Shown here: positions 1-6,040 of the stretch, in pieces
Position numbering within the stretch: position 1 is the stretch's first letter
Layout: every line of letters begins with the position of its first letter
DNA from: an uncultured Lachnospiraceae bacterium
GTDB taxonomy: Bacteria; Bacillota; Clostridia; Lachnospirales; Lachnospiraceae
Reading direction: 5' to 3'
Length of the DNA: 7,047 bases
Assembly (NCBI GenBank): GCA_910587305.1
Contig: CAJUKV010000093.1
Coordinates: 1 to 7,047, forward strand
Program-made: the position numbers and the translations under genes
The notes under the pieces: generated by a model
What the model was told of the DNA's origin: nothing
The model's input: only the letters and a program-made list of their open reading frames with translations
Database searches by the model: none

Positions 1-130
1 GGCTTGTATAAAGGATTATTTAAAATTTAAGTGATTTAAAAGTGTTTAAAACCCGAGTAAAAAAAAGACTAGACTTATATTTTATATTATGGTATGTTAT
101 ATACTATCTACGGAATAAAACGGAAAGCGG
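1..130. other. AT-rich intergenic region without a gene
   Basis: All three forward frames hit a stop within the first 34 bases, so at most the last few codons of an upstream gene could lie here, and I cannot tell whether they do. The segment carries TTTAAA motifs at 19-24, 35-40 and 45-50, roughly one helical turn apart for the last two, and then an A-run at 59-66. This resembles bendable or UP-element-like DNA ahead of a promoter. No RNA gene is recognisable. Confidence 0.5.
70..98 (+). promoter_or_regulatory. Weak sigma-A promoter candidate
   Basis: TAGACT (70-75) and TATGTT (93-98) are separated by 17 bases and preceded by A-tracts. An overlapping alternative -10 is TATACT at 100-105. If used, transcription would begin near 105 and end at the terminator at 131-156, giving an RNA of about 50 bases with no coding capacity. 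In an AT-rich tract such matches arise by chance, so the call is tentative. Confidence 0.25.
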
Positions 131-156
131 ATGCACTTTACAGGTGCATTTTTTTT
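131..156 (+). terminator. Intrinsic terminator, plus strand
   Basis: ATGCAC (131-136) pairs with GTGCAT (144-149) around a 7-base loop, and the stem runs into eight T residues (149-156). This is a textbook Rho-independent terminator. It ends either an operon lying left of the window or a very short RNA started near 105. Confidence 0.8.
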
Positions 157-163
157 ATGCACA

Positions 164-240
164 GGCCCATGCAGAGGAAGTATGCCGCTAAAGCGGCGCA
201 TGGGCCGCGCGGCGAGTAGGGAGAAAATCTTCCCTACTCG
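164..240. repeat. GC-rich multi-hairpin intergenic element
   Basis: Three consecutive self-complementary units fill this stretch. GGCCCATGC (164-172) pairs with GCATGGGCC (198-206). Enclosed and directly abutting on the 3' side is GCCGCT (184-189) with AGCGGC (192-197). A separate 10-bp stem follows, 213-222 with 231-240 (CGAGTAGGGA). The GC-rich composition contrasts sharply with the AT-rich flanks. A degenerate partner lies at 3726-3766. The make-up (palindromic, intergenic, adjacent to a terminator, no ORF) fits a REP- or MITE-like dispersed element; that it is dispersed in the genome is inference. Confidence 0.55.
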
Positions 241-312
241 ATGATATATTTGCATTTATGTACATGTGTTAATTAGAAAAATACAAAAAGGTACGGATGC
301 GCTTTTGCATAT

Positions 313-344
313 AAAAAAGCGATACCTTTTCTTGTATCGCTTTT
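313..344 (-). terminator. Terminator of the tRNA transcript (bidirectional hairpin)
   Basis: An 11-bp perfect stem, 315-325 with 334-344, surrounds an 8-base loop. Read on the minus strand the stem is followed by a run of T residues ending at 313, about 30 bases downstream of tRNA-Ala, as expected for the end of the tRNA operon. The plus-strand reading also ends in TTTT, so it could work in both directions. Part of the stem can pair alternatively with 286-306. Confidence 0.75.
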
Positions 345-375
345 CAATCATGATATAAACCCTGATAGGATATAA

Positions 376-448
376 TGGAGATAGGGGGACTCGAACCCCT
401 GACCTATGCGTTGCGAACGCATCGCTCTACCAACTGAGCTATATCCCC
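376..448 (-). tRNA. tRNA-Ala (anticodon CGC)
   Basis: A 73-base cloverleaf read on the minus strand. The acceptor stem is GGGGATA with TATCTCC and includes the G3:U70 wobble pair, the main alanine identity element. The D stem is GCTC with GAGC. The anticodon stem ATGCG/CGCAT encloses the loop TTCGCAA, giving anticodon CGC, which reads GCG. The T arm contains TTCGAGT, with an A-C mismatch at the base of the T stem. The discriminator base is A, and the 3' CCA is not encoded, so it must be added after transcription. It is the second gene of a two-tRNA cluster. Confidence 0.95.
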
Positions 449-462
449 AAAATGGTAAATAT

Positions 463-490
463 ATAATATGTACAAAATCTATCTTGGCAA
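463..490 (-). promoter_or_regulatory. Possible internal promoter for tRNA-Ala
   Basis: On the minus strand TTGCCA (485-490) and TATTAT (463-468) lie 16 bases apart. Transcription would start near 456, about 8 bases before the mature 5' end of tRNA-Ala. The tRNA could therefore be expressed both by read-through from tRNA-Val and from its own promoter. Confidence 0.45.
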
Positions 491-514
491 TGCTGCCCGC
501 CGTTTACCAAGAGA

Positions 515-588
515 TGGAAGCAATGGGGCTCGAACCCATGACCTCTCGCGTGTGAGGCGAACGCTCATCCCGGCTGAGCTATGCTTCC
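515..588 (-). tRNA. tRNA-Val (anticodon CAC)
   Basis: A 74-base cloverleaf read on the minus strand. The acceptor stem GGAAGCA/TGCTTCC and the T stem ATGGG/CCCAT pair perfectly. The D stem is GCTC/GAGC. The anticodon stem TTCGC/GCGAG (with one T-G wobble at its base) encloses the loop CTCACAC, giving anticodon CAC for GTG codons. The discriminator is A and CCA is not encoded. It is the promoter-proximal gene of the cluster, separated from tRNA-Ala by 66 bases. Confidence 0.95.
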
Positions 589-597
589 ATAAAATTT

Positions 598-625
598 ATT
601 ATAGCACAGCCAAATAGGATTGCAA
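598..625 (-). promoter_or_regulatory. tRNA operon promoter
   Basis: On the minus strand TTGCAA (620-625) and a consensus TATAAT (598-603) are separated by 16 bases, and an extended -10 TGC precedes the TATAAT. The predicted start near 591 is only a few bases before the mature tRNA-Val 5' end at 588, as is common for stable RNA genes. Confidence 0.8.
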
Positions 626-654
626 GGAAAAATTTAATAAAATTCGGTGTTATG

Positions 655-683
655 TTGACGCGATTTTACCTTAAAGGTATAAT
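655..683 (+). promoter_or_regulatory. Sigma-A promoter of the two-component operon
   Basis: TTGACG (655-660) and a perfect TATAAT (678-683) are separated by the optimal 17 bases. The predicted start is near 690, leaving a leader of about 157 bases before the first gene. The promoter is divergent to the tRNA promoter, with predicted starts about 100 bases apart. A 13-base dyad overlaps the spacer and the -10 box. Confidence 0.85.
667..679. promoter_or_regulatory. Candidate operator dyad overlapping the -10 box
   Basis: TACCTT-A-AAGGTA is a perfect odd palindrome that fills the 3' part of the promoter spacer and reaches into the TATAAT box. A protein bound here would block RNA polymerase, so a repressor site is plausible. 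The binding protein is unknown. OmpR-family regulators usually prefer direct repeats, so autoregulation by the operon's own regulator is not the obvious reading. Confidence 0.4.
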
Positions 684-689
684 ACAAAA

Positions 690-846
690 AGTAATTATAC
701 GTGCAATTTAAAATGTGTTGGCGAAAGAGAAACAGATTTGCGGGCTACTGGCAAGAATGGGGGAATACTGTGAAAAATAAAATTTTCACAGACAAACTTG
801 CGCTTGACGCCCAAATTTGCAGACTATTGAGATGTGGAGGATTATT
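690..846 (+). other. Untranslated leader of the two-component operon
   Basis: This is the roughly 157-base stretch between the predicted transcription start and the first start codon. Its main structure is a perfect 9-bp hairpin, CTGTGAAAA (768-776) with TTTTCACAG (783-791), around a 6-base A/T loop. No T-run follows, so it is not an intrinsic terminator. No known riboswitch class is recognised. A GTG-initiated frame from 701 lacks a ribosome binding site. Confidence 0.5.
834..840 (+). promoter_or_regulatory. Ribosome binding site deciding the start at 847
   Basis: GTGGAGG at 834-840 lies six bases before the ATG at 847. The frame can be extended upstream to a TTG at 817, but no Shine-Dalgarno motif precedes that codon, so 847 is the better start. 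Confidence 0.75.
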
Positions 847-1437
847 ATGTCGGAACAATCGGAATTTTTTGCATATGGATATCGGTTTGCAGCGCTTGAC
901 GATGTGAAACAAGCGCAGTTAGAGCATCGGGAACAGGTGTATTTTGAGGAAAGGCTTCCCAGAGACGACGCACGTAAAATGTTAGCCATTTATGATAAGA
1001 TCCTGGATGAAAAAATATTTGTCACGCCGGTGGGGTGGAACTTTCTTTTAAAAATGCAGGAAGATCTGCGCAGATTAAATGTGGAGGAAGACAAGATAAG
1101 ACCCATTCCCGTATATGCATCATTTACCTACAATCCAAACAGTGAGAACAGAATTTTGAGACAGAAGATTACCACATCGGAAAAGATGCTTGCCCAGGAA
1201 AAAGGAAATGGAGGAATCAGGATTTCCATATTCCTGAACATTATCCTCTGCATTCTTGTGATTGCAATGTTCGTGATTTCCCTTAGCAGCGATAATCCGA
1301 ATATTTTAAATTATAAGAGTAATCTTGAGAATAAATATGCCACGTGGGAGCAGGAGCTTACGGACAGGGAGAGAGTGGTCCGGCAAAAGGAAGCGGAGCT
1401 TTTGACAGAGCCGGAAACGGAATCGGAGGGAAATTAA
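847..1437 (+). CDS. Unrecognised single-span membrane protein
   Basis: This 196-residue protein belongs to no named family that I recognise. Residues 1-120 are charged and predicted cytoplasmic, with a short aromatic block FAYGYRF near the N-terminus and a segment IFVTPVGWNFL at 57-67 that looks like a folded core. One strong hydrophobic stretch at about 124-147, preceded by Arg and Lys residues, forms a single transmembrane helix. By the positive-inside rule the N-terminus would be inside and the C-terminus outside. Residues 155-188 are rich in Glu, Arg, Lys and Gln and are likely helical or coiled-coil, ending in a Glu-rich tail. There is no signal peptide or enzymatic motif. It is the first gene of an operon with a response regulator (36-base gap) and a sensor kinase, so an accessory or sensory role beside the kinase is a reasonable but unproven guess. 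Confidence 0.8.
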   Translation: MSEQSEFFAYGYRFAALDDVKQAQLEHREQVYFEERLPRDDARKMLAIYDKILDEKIFVTPVGWNFLLKMQEDLRRLNVEEDKIRPIPVYASFTYNPNSENRILRQKITTSEKMLAQEKGNGGIRISIFLNIILCILVIAMFVISLSSDNPNILNYKSNLENKYATWEQELTDRERVVRQKEAELLTEPETESEGN

Positions 1438-1473
1438 CCCGGAAAGATATTTTCAGCTTAGGAGGGCAAAAGA

Positions 1474-2148
1474 ATGGACAGATTGAAAATACTGGTGGTG
1501 GACGACGAGCCTAGAATGAGAAAACTGGTAAAAGATTTTCTGGTAAAAAGCGGCTACGATGTGATAGAAGCGCAGGACGGCAGCCAGGCGCTTGATTCTT
1601 TTTATGAGCAAAAAGACATTGCCCTTATCATTTTGGATGTAATGATGCCTAAAATGGACGGCTGGGAGGTTTGCCGGGAAATCAGGCAATATTCCAAAGT
1701 GCCTATTATCATGCTGACTGCCAAGTCGGATGAGAGGGACGAGCTGCAGGGATTTCAGCTTGGGGTGGATGAATATATTTCAAAACCCTTTAGTCCGAAA
1801 ATATTGGTTGCAAGGGTGGAGGCGATTTTACGCCGAACCAACCAGGCCGGGAAAGAAGAAAATCTTGAAGCGGGCGGCATTGTGGTTGACAAGGCGGCCC
1901 ACAGCGTGACCATAGATGGAAAATCCATTGATTTAAGCTATAAAGAATTTGAGCTTTTGTCCTATTTTATGGAGAATAAAGGCATTGCTTTGTCCAGAGA
2001 AAAAATTTTGAATCATGTCTGGAACTATGATTATTTCGGGGATGCCAGAACCATTGATACCCATGTAAAAAAACTGCGCAGCAAAATGGGAGAGAAGGGC
2101 GAGCTTATTAAGACAATATGGGGGATGGGCTATAAATTTGATACATGA
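1474..2148 (+). CDS. OmpR-family two-component response regulator
   Basis: This 224-residue DNA-binding regulator has the usual length for the OmpR/PhoB family. The receiver domain (about 4-118) shows the acidic pair D10-D11, the phosphoacceptor D55 in LIILDVMMPKMDGWE, T82 in MLTAK and K104 in SKPF, so it should be phosphorylatable. A linker follows. The C-terminal winged helix (about 130-222) has the conserved pattern LSYKEFELL, ALSREKIL, TIDTHVKKLRSKM and the final IWGMGYKF. GGAGGG at 1461-1466 lies seven bases before the ATG. It is encoded directly before its likely cognate kinase and would act in the cytoplasm as a transcription factor. The target genes are not evident from the sequence. 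The neighbouring membrane protein and lipoprotein unit is a candidate by position only. Confidence 0.96.
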   Translation: MDRLKILVVDDEPRMRKLVKDFLVKSGYDVIEAQDGSQALDSFYEQKDIALIILDVMMPKMDGWEVCREIRQYSKVPIIMLTAKSDERDELQGFQLGVDEYISKPFSPKILVARVEAILRRTNQAGKEENLEAGGIVVDKAAHSVTIDGKSIDLSYKEFELLSYFMENKGIALSREKILNHVWNYDYFGDARTIDTHVKKLRSKMGEKGELIKTIWGMGYKFDT

Positions 2149-2184
2149 CCGCTTCTTATTTTACGAATATGACAGGAGCTTCTT

Positions 2185-3654
2185 ATGAAATATTCAATAC
2201 GAAAACAATTTGCATTGGTGTTTGGCCTTCTTATGGCGGGCACTATTTTGCTGTGCTGGTTTATCAATAATACATTTCTTGAAAATTACTATTTAAATAA
2301 TAAGAAGAAAGTGATGTTAAGCGCATATGCAATTGTAAATAAGGCGTCTAATGAAGGCGTCATCGGTTCGGACGCCTTTGACATTGAATTTCAAAAAATA
2401 TGCGGAAAAAATAATATCAATATCATTCTTTTGGATACGGAAACAAGAACGATCAAAACGTCTATGAATGATTATGAAATATTAAGCAGGCAGCTTTTGG
2501 ATTATTTATTTGAAGGGGAAGAAACTTATGAAGATAAACTTTTGATGGATCAGGAAAATTATGAGATGCGTATGAAGCTGGATAAGAGAACCCAGCTTGA
2601 GTATGTGGATATGTGGGGGGTGCTGGATAACGGAAATCTTTTTTTGTTCAGAAGTCCGTTAGAAAGCATCAAAGAGAGCGTGGCGCTGGCCAATCGCTTC
2701 CTGGCTTATGTTGGAGTTGGCTCTGCGGTTTTCAGTGCATTTATTATTTTATTGGTTTCACGTAAAATAACGGAGCCTATTATGGAGCTTACCAGAATTT
2801 CCGAACGAATGAGCCATTTGGATTTTGACGCAAGGTACACGGGGAACAGTAAAACGGAGATTGCGCTTTTAGGGCAAAATATAAATGAACTGTCTAAGGC
2901 GTTAGAAGCAGCCATATCGGAATTAAAAAGCGCAAATAACGAGTTAAAAAGAGACATAGAAAAGAAGAATAAGACGGATGAAATGCGCAAAGAATTTTTA
3001 TCCAATATTTCCCATGAGCTAAAAACGCCTATTGCGTTAATACAGGGATATGCGGAAGGGCTTTTGGAGGGAATCAATGAGGACGAAGAAAACAGGAACT
3101 TTTATTGCGAGGTGATTGTGGATGAAGCCTCCAAAATGAATCATATTGTGAAAAAGCTGCTCACTTTAAATCAGTTGGAGTTTGGAAATAACACTGTAAC
3201 CATGGAGCGCTTTGATATTACGGCGTTGATTAGGAACTACCTTCAATCAGCGGCGATTTTGTGCAGACAAAAGGAAATTAATCTTCAAATGGAAAACTAC
3301 CCGCCCATCCATGTATGGGCAGATGAATTTATGGTGGAAGAAGTTTTTAACAATTATTTTAGTAATGCGCTAAACCATGTTGCAGAAAGTAAAGTAATTG
3401 ATGTAAAATTAACTCTGAAAGAAGATTCGGTCAGGATCTCGGTTTTTAATACGGGGGTTCCGATACCGGAGGAGAGTCTGCCGCATATTTGGGAAAAATT
3501 TTATAAGGTGGACAAAGCAAGGACAAGAGAATACGGTGGCAGTGGAGTCGGCCTTTCTATTGTAAAAGCAATGATGGAATCCATGAATCAGAAATACGGC
3601 GTGTTAAATTATGATAACGGGGTTGAATTTTGGTTTGAGCTGGAAAGATCATAG
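2185..3654 (+). CDS. Membrane sensor histidine kinase
   Basis: This 489-residue kinase is the likely partner of the preceding regulator. Transmembrane helix 1 is at about 10-28. An extracytoplasmic sensor region of about 140 residues follows, with no domain I can name, then helix 2 at about 172-193. A HAMP linker lies at about 193-245 with a helical connector to 262. The dimerisation and phosphoacceptor domain has H277 in FLSNISHELKTP. In the ATPase domain (about 375-487) the N box contains N394 (FNNYFSNALNH), the F region reads WEKFYKVDKARTR, and the G2 box is GGSGVGLSIV at 451-460. The G1 box reads FNTGVPIP (421-428), with Asn instead of the canonical Asp and Pro instead of the second Gly. 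I believe related clostridial kinases also carry NTG here, so activity is probably retained. AGGAG at 2174-2178 sets the start. The 36-base gap to the regulator holds no terminator. Confidence 0.95.
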   Translation: MKYSIRKQFALVFGLLMAGTILLCWFINNTFLENYYLNNKKKVMLSAYAIVNKASNEGVIGSDAFDIEFQKICGKNNINIILLDTETRTIKTSMNDYEILSRQLLDYLFEGEETYEDKLLMDQENYEMRMKLDKRTQLEYVDMWGVLDNGNLFLFRSPLESIKESVALANRFLAYVGVGSAVFSAFIILLVSRKITEPIMELTRISERMSHLDFDARYTGNSKTEIALLGQNINELSKALEAAISELKSANNELKRDIEKKNKTDEMRKEFLSNISHELKTPIALIQGYAEGLLEGINEDEENRNFYCEVIVDEASKMNHIVKKLLTLNQLEFGNNTVTMERFDITALIRNYLQSAAILCRQKEINLQMENYPPIHVWADEFMVEEVFNNYFSNALNHVAESKVIDVKLTLKEDSVRISVFNTGVPIPEESLPHIWEKFYKVDKARTREYGGSGVGLSIVKAMMESMNQKYGVLNYDNGVEFWFELERS

Positions 3655-3688
3655 GGCTTGCAAAGCGAGCTATCTTTACAATTAGAAG

Positions 3689-3713
3689 AATGCCTTGAAA
3701 AACAGGCATTTTT
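3689..3713 (+). terminator. Terminator after the kinase gene
   Basis: AATGCCT (3689-3695) pairs with AGGCATT (3704-3710) around an 8-base loop, with a five-T run at 3709-3713. The stem is only 7 bp, so termination may be partial, allowing some read-through into the next unit. Confidence 0.65.
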
Positions 3714-3725
3714 CATCGAGATTTG

Positions 3726-3766
3726 TGTTGCCGCAGAGCGGCAACATGGGGGTTAGCGTGGAGTAG
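3726..3766. repeat. Hairpin and degenerate copy of the 164-240 element
   Basis: TGTTGCCGC (3726-3734) and GCGGCAACA (3738-3746) form a 9-bp stem with a 3-base loop. Both this site and the one at 183-219 show, in the same order and near-equal spacing, TGCCGC, a 3-4 base loop, GCGGC, CATGGG, a GCG, and GAGTAG. The outer pairing arm and the last hairpin of the first copy are missing here. No T-run follows the stem, so it is not a terminator. It sits in the 5' region of the DUF2339-like gene and ends about 28 bases before the start codon. Confidence 0.45.
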
Positions 3767-3794
3767 AAAGCTGTTGAGAGCATAGAGGATTAGA

Positions 3795-6029
3795 ATGAGC
3801 GAATTGGTCAGAAGGAATCATACAAATACAGATGAATTGAATGAGGCAAGAAGACTTCGAAGACAGGCGGAGTTCTTAGAACAAAAGGCCCGCATAAAGG
3901 CAAGGCTTAGGCAGCTAATGGAGCTATCCGAAGATCCCTATTATGATCAATATCTGGCGCAGATGATGAAGGATCTGGAAAGTGGAAAGGCAACTCCGGA
4001 GCAGGTGGAGCGGGAGACAGAGCGAAGCTATTATAAGTACAGGCAGCGTATGCTGCAGATAGAAGAAAAGAAAATGGAAGTCCATGTACCCCATGAACCG
4101 GCAATGGAGATAGTAGATACGCCGGGAAAAAGCGTACCGCGAATACCGGATTCTATTGGGCAAACGTACCCGGTATGGCGGGAGAGCGGGGAAAGACAAC
4201 CTCTAATAGAAGCCGTCGGCGATATAGGAAAGACGGAAAGCGGGCGGAAGAAAAATATAGAATACAAAGTCGGCGTACATGTTTTTAGCATGATAGGCGC
4301 GGCATTTGTGCTGATTGCTTTTATCATATTCGGATTTTATTTTTTGAACGGATTGGTGCAGGGGCTTTGCCTGTATGGGGCCGCGTTTGCTTTGCTTATA
4401 ATATCGCAGTTCATCTTACGAAGGCACAAGGACGGCAAGTTTTCCGAAAAATTTTGGCATGTGATTACAGGAATAGGAATCGGAGGGCTTTATGCCGCCA
4501 ATCTGATCAATTATCTTGCGCTGCATACGGTAAATGGCATAGTCGCCATGGGGATTACCCTGGCGATTGCGACAGGCGCGTTATTCTTAAACAGGAAAAA
4601 AGATATTGTGGCAATCAGAATAATTGGTCTGATGGGAGGTTACATTTGCTTTTTACCGGTGCAGGGAATTAAGACAGATTTGGAGTTTTTGATGATTTCA
4701 GCTATGCTGCTGTTTATAAATGTGTGGAGCGTTTTTTCGGAAAAGCGAAAAGAGCAGTCGGCGGCGGACATCGTTCATTTGGCCCTTAATCTGGTTTTTA
4801 CATTTATTTTTATGCAGGTAGCCCAAAGAGAAGATATTTCCATTATTTATAGGGGACTGTACGTAATTACTTCTTTTGCCTTTGTAAATTTTTTTAGCCT
4901 GAAAAAATGTGTCCGGGGAAACACCTTATTGTTTTTGACCGGATGTATTGTGAGTGGGATTGATATCTGTCTTCTCTGTTTGTTAGGGAACTTTTCATTG
5001 GCAGTGAAAGGACAGCCGGCGACAGCCTTGTTTGTACATTTGACAGTGGAAGCTTTGGTTATTTCGATTTGTGGAATTATTTTTCTGCTTTGGCCAAAGG
5101 ACAGCGGCAGAAGATGGGCGCAATTGTACTATGGAGTGTGTACGGTGCTGCTTTTAGGGTCATTTTCGAAATATCCTTTGGAAGTTGTGTTATGTCTCCT
5201 CATTTCACTTTTGGCCGTAAAGATTTTTTCAGGTCACAAAGAAGTGATTGTTTTGGATTGTATCGTTGTTTTTTGGGCTTCCATAAGAGGATTTTTATTG
5301 GCAGAGTCCTGGTATTGCTGGCTTATTGCCGGAGCGATTATTTTATCGGCGGTCAGAATAAAATATATGTATATGTACCACGAAATTGTGATTACAATTG
5401 GCATTTTACTTACATGCTTCAGTGAGTTTTCTTTCCATTTTTATAAAGAATATGATTTGGGACGCGGGTGGATTTATCCTGTAAGCGCAGGTTTTTTGTT
5501 GCTGCTGTTTTTGCTTTTCAATCATTTACCAGGACTTAAGGATAAAAATCAGCAAGTTTATAATAGGATAAATCTTGCATTTATGTTATTATATTATTTA
5601 GGAGTCTGGTTTTGCCAAAGTTATATATTCAGCTCCATCATGATGGTTATGGGCACGGCAACCATTGTAATCGTGTTTAGAGAGCGTTATTTAATGGATT
5701 TTTCAGGGAAATATTTCATTTTGGCAGGGTTTCTCACTTATTTCACCCTGACAGGACATTATGGCTCTCCGGTAATCGTCAGTGTATTTCTTATGGTCAT
5801 CGCACTTTTTTGTGTGGGAGTGGGTTTCAGGCTTTCTGACAAAAAGGAGAGAATCTGTGGGTTAGTGATGGCGATATTTGTTTGCCTTAAGCTTATCGTG
5901 TACGATTTTAGAGAAGTGGGAGTGGTATACAGGGTGATAGTATTTTTTGCGGTTGGAATGATTGCGCTTTTGATCTCCTTTATATATGTAAAACTGGAAA
6001 AAAGAAGTAACAATTTGGAAGAAAGGTAG
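3795..6029 (+). CDS. Polytopic membrane protein, DUF2339-like
   Basis: This 744-residue protein has two parts. Residues 1-155 are hydrophilic, rich in Arg, Glu and Gln (strongly so at 14-95), probably helical or coiled-coil and cytoplasmic. From about 160 to 735 there is a nearly continuous series of hydrophobic helices, well over fifteen, ending in a short charged tail (KLEKRSNNLEER). The first helices show the pattern of the DUF2339 family (COG5373): VGVHVFSMIGAAFVLIAF, then the glycine-rich stretch ITGIGIGGLYAANL (224-237), then IIGLMGGYICFLP (276-288). The family's biochemical role is unknown; an envelope or transport role is only a guess. AGAGGA at 3784-3789 lies five bases before the ATG. 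The stop overlaps the ribosome binding site of the following lipoprotein gene, suggesting one transcript and coupled translation. I see no good promoter directly upstream, so expression may come from an undetected promoter or read-through from the kinase operon. Confidence 0.85.
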   Translation: MSELVRRNHTNTDELNEARRLRRQAEFLEQKARIKARLRQLMELSEDPYYDQYLAQMMKDLESGKATPEQVERETERSYYKYRQRMLQIEEKKMEVHVPHEPAMEIVDTPGKSVPRIPDSIGQTYPVWRESGERQPLIEAVGDIGKTESGRKKNIEYKVGVHVFSMIGAAFVLIAFIIFGFYFLNGLVQGLCLYGAAFALLIISQFILRRHKDGKFSEKFWHVITGIGIGGLYAANLINYLALHTVNGIVAMGITLAIATGALFLNRKKDIVAIRIIGLMGGYICFLPVQGIKTDLEFLMISAMLLFINVWSVFSEKRKEQSAADIVHLALNLVFTFIFMQVAQREDISIIYRGLYVITSFAFVNFFSLKKCVRGNTLLFLTGCIVSGIDICLLCLLGNFSLAVKGQPATALFVHLTVEALVISICGIIFLLWPKDSGRRWAQLYYGVCTVLLLGSFSKYPLEVVLCLLISLLAVKIFSGHKEVIVLDCIVVFWASIRGFLLAESWYCWLIAGAIILSAVRIKYMYMYHEIVITIGILLTCFSEFSFHFYKEYDLGRGWIYPVSAGFLLLLFLLFNHLPGLKDKNQQVYNRINLAFMLLYYLGVWFCQSYIFSSIMMVMGTATIVIVFRERYLMDFSGKYFILAGFLTYFTLTGHYGSPVIVSVFLMVIALFCVGVGFRLSDKKERICGLVMAIFVCLKLIVYDFREVGVVYRVIVFFAVGMIALLISFIYVKLEKRSNNLEER

Positions 6030-6040
6030 GATTTGCAGAA

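Noticed and set aside
804..832. Second promoter within the leader (TTGACG at 804-809)
   Set aside because: The -10 position at 17 bases reads TGAGAT, a poor match, and it overlaps the ribosome binding site region.
817..846. Upstream TTG start extending the first gene by 10 residues
   Set aside because: No ribosome binding site precedes the TTG, while GTGGAGG is ideally spaced for the ATG at 847.
701..907. 68-codon plus-strand frame starting with GTG
   Set aside because: It has no ribosome binding site, starts about 10 bases after the predicted transcription start, and overlaps the well-supported gene at 847 in another frame.
2706..3077. 123-codon minus-strand frame inside the kinase gene
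   Set aside because: It is fully contained in the conserved HAMP and phosphoacceptor coding region of the kinase; its Ser- and Ile-rich composition is typical of an antisense shadow.
4367..4672. 101-codon plus-strand frame inside the DUF2339-like gene
   Set aside because: It lies in another frame of a clearly coding membrane protein and has no ribosome binding site or recognisable domain.
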